Shown here piece after piece: positions 55,774 through 64,000 of a stretch of DNA of 64,000 nt. The DNA is from Vanilla planifolia (lineage: Eukaryota > Streptophyta > Magnoliopsida > Asparagales > Orchidaceae): NCBI GenBank assembly GCA_023846275.1, contig JAIUJO010000071.1, positions 1,417,498-1,481,497 on the forward strand, given 5' to 3'. Made by a program: the position numbers and the translations under genes. The number at the start of each line of letters is the position of its first letter. The first letter of the stretch is position 1. The notes beneath the pieces are model-generated. The model ran no database searches, had not been told where the DNA came from, and saw only the letters and a program-made list of their open reading frames with translations.

Positions 55774-58700
55774 GCTGCACTGCATCACCATAAAATCATG
55801 GAAGCCAACTTTTCGACGCAATTTCTCTAAATTCTTCAAAGTTTTTGGTAGGAATTGGTTTTATTACAATGACTCTATGTCTTCTCTATTGTGAACTTTA
55901 CATCATTTTGTTTTGTTAATATTGCCTGTATCAATTTGTCTCATTTCAACTATATTATTAATTTATTATTATTTGTCATTTTTTAATTTAGCTTTTTGTA
56001 GTAATTCTAAATGTGGTATGATCGAGAGGAAATAATCATTGTTGAATTTTTCTTAACTTTATCTATCAAATTAAATATTTTGTTAATATTTTTTATAATT
56101 TATTTTTAAGGGTTTTTACATATTTAACAAGATATTTTGATTCACGACTTATTTCATGATTGAGGATGTCATAATTGACTTCTTTAGTATCTTGCAATGT
56201 TTCTTTCTTATTAAGTTAATCTCATCCCTTCAAATTTTCTTTTTTATTTGGCTATATTACAATGAATCTTTGATTGGCCTCTTGGTTAACCCTTACATCT
56301 CTTTGACTTGGTTAGATAATGTTACTTCAATTTAAGCAATTTTAATTTTAATATAAATTTACTTAATATAAAATAATAATTCAGAGTTTTTTTAGTTATT
56401 TGTTGTAATTCCAAATATGGACTGATGGACATGAAAAAAGTTTGCATATTCATCTCGATGAGAGCTATCTAATTGCCTATTCATTTTTATAATTTTAAAT
56501 ATTAAAATTGCTAGCACTTTTCGCAAACTTTACGAGATATTTTCATTTGTAATCATTTTGACAATCGAGATTTATATACTCGATCTTATTGGTATCTTCA
56601 AATGCAACTTTCTTATAGAATTCATCTCATTTTTTCCACTTTTTTATTTTAATTTTGTTATATTGCTATATAATTCTATATCTATTCTTATTGAACCAAT
56701 AGAAGTCTTTTAATTGGTTATATTATATTCCATCAACTTATTTCATTTTAGTTTTACTAAATATTTACTTTATTTTGAAAAATAATTTATTATTATTTTT
56801 ATTTATTTGATTAAATAATTCATAGTTAATTTAGACATTGTCTAAATGAGATGAAAATAATATTGTTATTCCATCTTGACAAGCTCTATTTAATTAAAAG
56901 TCATTTTATAGTTTGAAATATTTTATTTTTTTTTATTTTTGTGTGGTTTATTAGACATTTTATTAATAACATTTTGAAAAAAGGTTTTATGATCAATGCC
57001 TTTAATATCTTAGAATGAAACTTTCTAGTAAAGTTTATCTCATTTGCTCAAATTTTTTATTTTTATTTGCTTATTACAAAACACTAATTCTCATATCATG
57101 TGGCTTTTACATTGCTTTGATTTGGGTATATTGTATTACTTCAGTTTATTACATTTTGGGACATCTAGATGTAGTTTATCAAATTTAATATTAATTTTTT
57201 TGCCTAAAATATTTTATTTGTTAAGGTTTTTTACACTTAAAAAAAATTTTTAATTCATACCTAATTTGATGATTGAAATTGTTATACTTGACATCCTTAT
57301 TGTCTTAGAATTAAACTTAATGTACAATTTATCTCATTTTCTTAAATTTCACTTTTTTTTTCTTATGTCACCACTTTTCAATCTCCTATATCATCTTCTT
57401 TACATCAATTTGATTTTTTTATATTATTTGTTTATTGCACTCAGCCTTTACAATATGTTTACTTAACATTAAAAAATAGTATGTTATAATTCAATCTTAT
57501 ATGCTTTGGTGATTCATAATAATATCAATTTATGTCTTATTGAGATGATATAAGGACATTGGACTCATCTTGATTACCTCTATTTATTTAAATGCTTGTT
57601 TTTTTATTTTGTAAAATAGTTTATAATAGTGCTTTCTTGTGCTTCATTAGACACTTTGAATTGTACTAAATTTAATGATTGAGGATGTTGCACCTTATTT
57701 GCTTAGCCTTTTAGAATAGAAATTTTGAGTATAAGTTATCTCCTTTCTTCAAATGTTTTTCTTCAATTTTGTTATATTACTATGAAATACGAATTCTCCA
57801 CTGATTTAGTCCTTACATCATTTTGATTTTTTTATATTACATTTTCTCAATTTTTAATTTTTGAACTTTCATACATATTTATTTAAAATTAAATAAATAT
57901 AAAACTTTGTACATATGTAATTACTTGTAATTCTAAATGAGGCATTATCAAGCTAAAAGAAATATGATTGCACTTATCTAATTGGACTTTAAGCTATTTA
58001 ATTACTTTTTTTTATATTTTTATTATTTTATTTTCTAAAATTTTGGTAATTTTGATGAGTCATTTCAATTCTTACCTTAATCGATGGCTGAGGATGTTGA
58101 ACACTATCTTCTAATTTTCTTCAAAGGTAATTATCCAAAACAATTTACTTCATTTGTTTAATTTGTTACTTTGATGTGGTTATATTATTTTGAAGCTTTA
58201 ATTCTCCTCCCTTTTGACTTTTACAATGCTATGATTTTTTATACTACATTGATTCAATTAATTTCATTCAATCATTAATGCATATTTACTATATATTATG
58301 ATAATAATTCATTATTATTTATGTTAATGATTTTTTGCAGTTTGTAGTAATTCCAGACATCTAATTAAAATGAAAGTAACATCATTGTGCACATCTTGAG
58401 CACTTTTGAATTAAAGATTTGTCCTAATTTCTCAAAATGGTTTATTTCCTTGGATTCTTTACAAGACATTTTAATTTCTAGTGGATTTGTCAATCGAGGA
58501 TGCCTTGCAACATCTCCTTATTATCTTGGAATGCAACTTTCTCATATAATTTGTCTCATTTTTTTAAATTTTATGCTATAATTTGCTTATATTAGCATTT
58601 AACACTAAATGATTTATCGTTTGAGCTTTACATGTCTTTAGTTTGGTTGTATTATATAGCTTCAATATATCTCTTTTTTGCTTTACTACATATATTTACA

Positions 58701-61700
58701 TATTATTAAAAGGATATTTTATTTTTATTTATTCATATTTTCTTTAGAAATTGTAGTAATTTCATAAGAGGTTCGATGAAATAAAACAAGTGTCATTAGA
58801 CTAATTTTGATTAGCTTCATCTAACTAAATATCCATTTTATTCTTTTGAAATATTTTACTTTCTAGATTTTTAGCATGCTTTAAGAGATATTTCATTCAT
58901 ACCCAATTTGATGATCAATGATGATGCACTCATTCTCTTTCATATCTTGGAAAGTAATTTACCATACAATTTATTGAATGTCTTCAAATATTTCTATTTG
59001 TTTTGGTAATGTCACTGTGGAAATCAAGTGCTCATCTCATGTGACTCATATATTGCTTTGATTTAGTTAACTAAAGTTGCTTTAAATTATCCCATTTTAA
59101 CTTTAATATATGTTTCCTTAATATTTAAATAAAAACTTATTAATTTTTTCACTTATTTTATTCTATAATTCATAATATATCTAAACAAGATATGATGGTG
59201 AAGAACAAATGTCGTTACACTCTTCTTAATGAGCCTCATTAATTTAAATATTAGTTTTTTTATTTGATATATTTATTTATTTATTTATTTTTGTTTCTTT
59301 TATGACATTTTGATTAATTTTTTATTTGGCATTTGAGGATTTCATGCTATAGCTCCTTAGGATCCTAAATACAATTTTCCTATACTCTTCATCTAATTTC
59401 TTCAATTTTTTTATTTTAATTTTGTTATAACACATTATATCTCTAAATCTTTTCTTTTTTTAACCATCACATATATTTGATTTGGTTATGTTATATTGCT
59501 TTAATTTATCTCATCTCAGCATTTATAGATTTTAACATAATATTAAAACACTAAATTATTATTATACATGTATATTTAATTCAATAAAACAAAGTGATTT
59601 GGAACGAGATCTAATGGAGACTAGAAAACATTATTATGCTTGTTTGGATGAGCTCTATCAAATTAAAATTATATTTTTTAATTTTAAATATTTTATGTTT
59701 TTAGTTTTGGTTTATTTTATGAGATATATTGATTCTTGCTAGATATATAGTTAATGATGCTAATCATTACCTTCTAAATATCTTAGAATCCAAATTTCAT
59801 TCATAATTTATCTCATTAATTAAAATGTTTTCTTTAGCTTGATTGTATTAATATATAACTCTAAATCTACTGTCTCATTAATTAAATTTCTCTTTTTATT
59901 TTACACTAAGTCTCCCTAATATAAACATAATAATTTTCATTTATTTATTCTTTTTTAATTTGTGATTTACTGTGATTCTAGATGTTTTACCAAGACAAAA
60001 AATTATTATTAGAGTTATCTAAGATGATCTTTATCTAACTAAATATTCATTATTATATTTTTAATATTTTATATTCTAAAGTTTTTTGATAGTACATGAG
60101 AAAATTCAATTCATGTCTCATTTAATGATTCAAAATACTCCAAATATCCTTTGCATCATGGATTGCAACTTTTTGCATAATTTACTCATTTAATAAATGT
60201 TTTTGCTTTGATATGTTATTTCTCTATGAAACACCAAGTCTCTTGTCATTTGGACTTTATACGTCTTTAATTTCTTTATATTACTTTGTTTCAAATTATG
60301 TCCTTTTAGCTTTAATATATGTTTACTTAGCATTATGATAATAATTTAATTTTATTTATTCTTGCTTATTTTTGTGAATCACAATAATTCCAAGTGAGGT
60401 TCGATTGAGATGAAATAAATTTCATCAAATATAACTCCATATGATTGATCCAATTAATATTTTTATGCTTATAAATTATTTACATTCTAGTATTCTTTTA
60501 AATCTTTATTAGACATTCCGATTCATACCATATTTGATGATTAAGGTTGTTACAATTGATCTTTTGATTTTCTTGGAATGCAAAAGTCCTTTACAATTTG
60601 GTTCATTTCTTTAAATTTTTTCCTTTGCATTGGTTATAGTAATATGTGACTAGAAATCTCATATCATTTATTCTTAAGATTACTTTTACTTGGTTATATT
60701 ATGTTAGTTCAATTTGTTTCATAACAAATTTAGTATTTATTTACTTAATATTCTAGCAATATAACTTATTATTATTTATGTTTATTTAATTTTGAAAACC
60801 ATAGTAATTCTAAATGAGGCCCAATATGTTGAAAGAAACATCATTAGAATAATCTTGATGAGCACTATCCATTTAAATATTTACTTTTCTTATTATTTTA
60901 TTTTATTGGGTATGCTTTGTGGGATATTTAAACTTGTACCTGACTTAACAGTAAATGATGCTAAACTCAATCTTCATAGTATTTTAGAGTGCATCTTTCC
61001 TATCTAATTTGCTCTATTTCTTTAAATGTCTTGCTTTAATTTAGTCATATAACTATGAAGCTCTACATCACTTCTAATTTAGCTAATATCAATCTTTGAT
61101 TTAGTTATATTATAATTCTTTAATTTGTCTCATTTTAGCATTGATATTTATTTAATTAATATTAAAAATAATAATTTGTTATTATTTATGATTATTTATT
61201 TTTCTTGTTGTTAGTAATTGTAAATATGCACTTATTAAGAAAAAATAAATATTTAAGATATGTCTTAGTGAGCCTTATCTAACTAAGTATTCATTTGTAA
61301 AAATATTTTATTGTTTGATTTTTATTAGAAATATTTTATGAGATATTTTTATTCGTACTTAATTTAGTAATAGATGATGTTACACTTGATCTCTTCATTA
61401 TGTAGAATGCACCTTTCTGATATAATTTACAACATTTCTTAAAATTCTTCATTTTTATTTGGTAATAACATGGTGAAACTCAAATTTCTTCCTATATGAC
61501 ATTTACATCTCTAAGGCTGTCATATTATATTACTTTAATTTATCTCATTTTTTTGCATTAATATATATTTAAATAATATTTAAATAGCAACTTATTTTAT
61601 TTTTATTATTCAATTTTTTAATTGAGGATATTTCCAAAGTAAGTCAGAAGGAGATGAAAGAAATGTTGTTTTAAATAGTTTTAAAGGTCTCTTGATATGC

Positions 61701-62680
61701 ACTTGATTTGATATTTGAAGTTATTACACTCAATCTTCTCATTACCTTGGAATGCAATATTCTTATGCAATTTATCTCATTTGTTTAAATTTTTTATTTT
61801 GATTAGGTTGTATTGATATGTAACTCCAAATCTCATATCATTTCTCTTTTAGATATATTTTTAGCTATATTATATAGCTTCAATTTGTCTCATATTAGCT
61901 TTAATATCTATTTACTTAATATTATAGTAGTAATTTATTATTATTTATGCTTACTTAATTTGGCAATTTGTAGTAATTATGAATCAAATTTCATCAAGAC
62001 AAAAGAAGCATCGTTAGGAAAGTGTTGATGAGCACTATTTACCAAAATATTCATTTTTATATTTTTTTACTATTTCATATCATTTGTAGTGCTTTACAAG
62101 ACATTTAACTTTCTACTTAATTTTATGATCAATGATGCCACTCTTATTCTTTTTAGTACCATGAAATGTAGTTGTTTTGTATAATTTGCCTCATTTTATT
62201 TAACTTTATTTCTTTCATTTGGTTGTATTACTATTTTACTCTAAATCTCCACTTATTTTACCTTTTAATTTCTTTGATTTCGTTATATTAGGGTTTTTTC
62301 ACTTTTTCTTGTTTTAGTATTGATATTTGTTTCCGTAATACTAAAAGACTATTTAATTATTATTTATGCTTATTTCATTTTCTTATTAACTATTATTCTA
62401 ATCGTTGTCTAACCTTAAAAAAATGAACATCATTACAATAATCTCAGTGAAATTTTATAATTAAATTATCATTTTTGCAATTTTTTCAATTAATTTTTTG
62501 TAATAGGAATGTTTTATGAGTCATTTTTATTCTCATCTGATTTGTTAGTCGATAATGTTAAACTTGATCTCTTTCATGTTGTGAAAGTTACCTTTGGAAT
62601 ATAATTTTTCTAATTTTTTCAAATTTCTGATACTTATTTCATTATATTCTAATGTCACTCTTATTCTCTATTGTGTGATG
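55774..62680 (+). repeat. Satellite block R7: distal copies up to the array edge
   Basis: Anchors fall at 55,774, 56,168, 56,571, 56,984, 57,281, 57,687, 58,095, 58,502, 58,924, 59,341, 59,759, 60,136, 60,549, 60,960, 61,379, 61,723, 62,136 and 62,556. Most spacings are 394-422 bp. Short copies end at 57,281 (297 bp, deleted from the second ATCTCATTTC-like element to the GACATCTAGATG region near 57,160) and 61,723 (344 bp, deleted around ttttaaaggtctcttgatat near 61,680). An ATTT run lies at 59,270-59,291. The last copy stops near 62,680, after a CTCTTATTCTC and TGTGTGA landmark, about 125 bp past its anchor. Confidence 0.83.
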
Positions 62681-64000
62681 TTGAAGTGAAAACTAGTATG
62701 GAATTCTAATGGGGGGAGGATGGTCAATTATGGACTCTAAAATAATATTTTATTACATATATTTTTTTAAAACTAATATTATGTTCACAGAAAACCTTAT
62801 CTTTATATATATATATATATATATATTAACTTTAATATGATAAATAAAATAGAGTTAAAAATTAAAACAAATCTGTATTATTTTTAGGTGGTTTAGTTTA
62901 AATTAGAACTTACATCTATCTCGATTCAGGTAAGAAAAAACACAACTAGAAAGGTTCACAACTTAAGATATATCCTTACGGTTCACCTCCAATCAACGAG
63001 CTCCTATGGGTTCAACTACATCCTAAGCTTTTCAAAGCTCATCCCTGAATCAACTTTTAATGAGATCAAACAAAACTTTGACTTTAACAAATGCTAGGCC
63101 ACCCAAGCTAATAGAAAAGGAAAAATACAACAAGATAAAAATTGTAATAAATTTTTATAAATTAAATACTTGATTTTTAATGAAATAAGGTGCAACAAGC
63201 TTAACGAATGAGAAATTTGATTATTTAAGAAGAATAGGCCGTGGGTGGTATTAGCAAAATTTATGCCAATATAATATTTACCAGTGCTTTATTAAGATCT
63301 TAAATATTGATTCACATTCATTAGTCATTTTATTTTAATTGGTTAGGTATTTATAAAAACCATTTTTAGTATAGACAAAATAAGTTGTAGAAAAGCTATT
63401 TGAGAAGCTACTGTAAACATCATAAATGACTATTATAAAATGGCTAAAAAATTTTTTTGAAAATGGCTAACACAATCGTTAGGGAATCCACTATTTTTGA
63501 AGGATGTACCGGATCTACTAGAGTAAATAAAAAAAATTTTAGACTATTATATCAAAAATTGTGTAAGTAGATGAGTTAGACCATTAGATCAAGAAAGTTT
63601 AGATATGGGCCCTCTAATCAACTTGTAAAAGATTTGAATCATTTAGTTAATCAACAATTACATCAGGAATGATCATAGTCATATGATTAAAAGTCGATAA
63701 TTTCAAACCAGAAGATTCAGAGATAAATATTTCAAAAAGTGGAAAGAAATAAAGTCATTTAATGATGCTAGACTTAAGCTTTATTATACTATTAAAGCTT
63801 AGAAGCATGATATAAAGGCATGTGAGATTTTACTTGTCTTATCATTGATCGTATGGGAGGAAATTCACGAAAGTTGATAATGGATTATGATCACTATTTT
63901 TAAATGTAGATTCAAACTCTACCATGAGATCACGAAAATGCATGATCAGATGGTGGTGAGTTGATCCAAATTTTTGAAGCAGATAAGAACCTAAAGAATA
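62681..64000. other. Non-satellite flank, no recognised gene
   Basis: Monomer landmarks stop near 62,680 and the following 1.3 kb does not match the monomer in either orientation. It is somewhat richer in G+C and contains a GGGGGGAGGATGG tract (about 62,711-62,723), the TA run at 62,804-62,827, a C-rich stretch with ttcacctccaatcaacgagc (about 62,982), and two AAAATGGCTAA copies (63,437-63,447 and 63,460-63,470). Reading frames are short and interrupted. An ATG at 63,463 opens only 35 codons. Another frame (about 63,690-63,865) reads fairly long but is cut by a stop near 63,799. I recognise no protein domain, tRNA or transposon terminus. It could be degenerate transposon or ordinary intergenic DNA. 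Confidence 0.7.
62804..62827. repeat. TA microsatellite (about 24 bp) outside the array
   Basis: A TA run between aaaaccttatct and taactttaatatg lies about 125 bp beyond the satellite edge, in sequence that does not match the monomer order. Confidence 0.93.

Larger units (their letters stand above)
31839..62680 (+). repeat. Right arm of the same satellite array, plus orientation
   Basis: The same monomer runs in the opposite orientation, with about 73 recognisable copies. The plus-strand landmarks in order are CTCATCTTGATGAGCTC, then CAATTAAATATTCATTTTTA, then TTTTGGCATGCTTTATGAGA, then GATTCATACC, then GATGATCGAGGATGTTACAC, then CTTGGAATGCAACTTTCTCA, then CAATTTATCTCATTTC, then CTTTGATTTGGTTATATTAC twice at 60 bp spacing, then CTTCAATTTATCTCATTTCA, then a TTAATATTAAAATAATAA hinge, then TTATGCTTATTTA and GTAATTCCAAATGAGG. 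A consensus I assembled by eye is about 422 bp. GTTACAC anchors recur at 403-423 bp in most intervals. The order of short, long and microsatellite-bearing copies is not a mirror image of the left arm. The arms are therefore the same family but not a recent inverted duplication. The array ends abruptly near 62,680, inside a monomer. Confidence 0.93.

Noticed and set aside
1-62680. CRISPR array
   Set aside because: The unit is about 420 bp, the whole unit is repeated with heavy divergence, and there are no short identical repeats separated by unique spacers and no associated genes.
1-62680. Fungal repeat-induced point mutation as the cause of A/T richness
   Set aside because: It cannot be excluded by eye, but the alternation I see is mainly at CG sites and the long satellite structure fits plant heterochromatin better. 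Counting CA-to-TA against CG-to-TG changes would decide.
63463-63570. 35-codon frame starting MANTIVREST in the flank
   Set aside because: It is too short, has no continuation after the stop in the same frame, and no recognisable family.
1-64000. Bacterial, organellar or Plasmodium-like A/T-rich genome
   Set aside because: Such genomes are gene dense or carry long open frames, rRNA and tRNA. None is visible in 64 kb, while the sequence is tandem satellite.
1-64000. Large perfect palindrome centred near 31.8 kb
   Set aside because: Distinctive copies (short-copy cluster, TA runs, truncations) do not fall at mirrored positions, so the arms share only the monomer.
1-64000. tRNA or rRNA genes
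   Set aside because: I looked for G/C-bearing T-arm and conserved rRNA stretches and saw none. A covariance-model scan would be needed to be certain.

Overview
The window is almost entirely one satellite DNA array from a eukaryotic nuclear genome. I find no supportable protein or RNA gene. The sequence is extremely A+T rich (by eye roughly a fifth to a quarter G+C). It is built from about 150 diverged copies of a monomer whose full-length form is close to 420 bp. A flowering-plant heterochromatic region is the most likely source. The grounds are the satellite architecture, long TA microsatellites, and variation in which CG dinucleotides alternate with TG and CA between copies, as expected from long-term cytosine methylation. 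The species cannot be named from the sequence.

Layout. (1) About 1-31,838: roughly 77 copies, all reading on the minus strand apart from one small flipped fragment. (2) 31,298-31,436: a fragment of about 140 bp in plus orientation, embedded near the end of this arm. (3) About 31,838: the array changes orientation. (4) About 31,839-62,680: roughly 73 copies reading on the plus strand. (5) About 62,681-64,000: unrelated, unrecognised sequence beyond the array edge. The left end of the array lies outside the window.

The monomer has internal structure. Two copies of a 20-bp element lie 60 bp apart, flanked by two copies of a 16-bp element about 116 bp apart. There is also an A/T hinge with a small inverted repeat and a short dyad, CTCATC-NN-GATGAG. 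Spacing between equivalent points is mostly 403-423 bp. A second class of about 336-364 bp arises mainly from two recurrent deletions of about 60-70 bp. There are also strongly truncated copies (about 140-250 bp) and at least two expanded copies. TA microsatellites have grown repeatedly at the same place in the monomer.

All open reading frames are short (109 codons or fewer) and restate the same monomer phase. Their strand follows the arm orientation, so they are treated as by-products of the repeat. The most notable points are the orientation switch with its complex junction, the recurrent rearrangement at one hinge, and the apparently undescribed satellite family itself.
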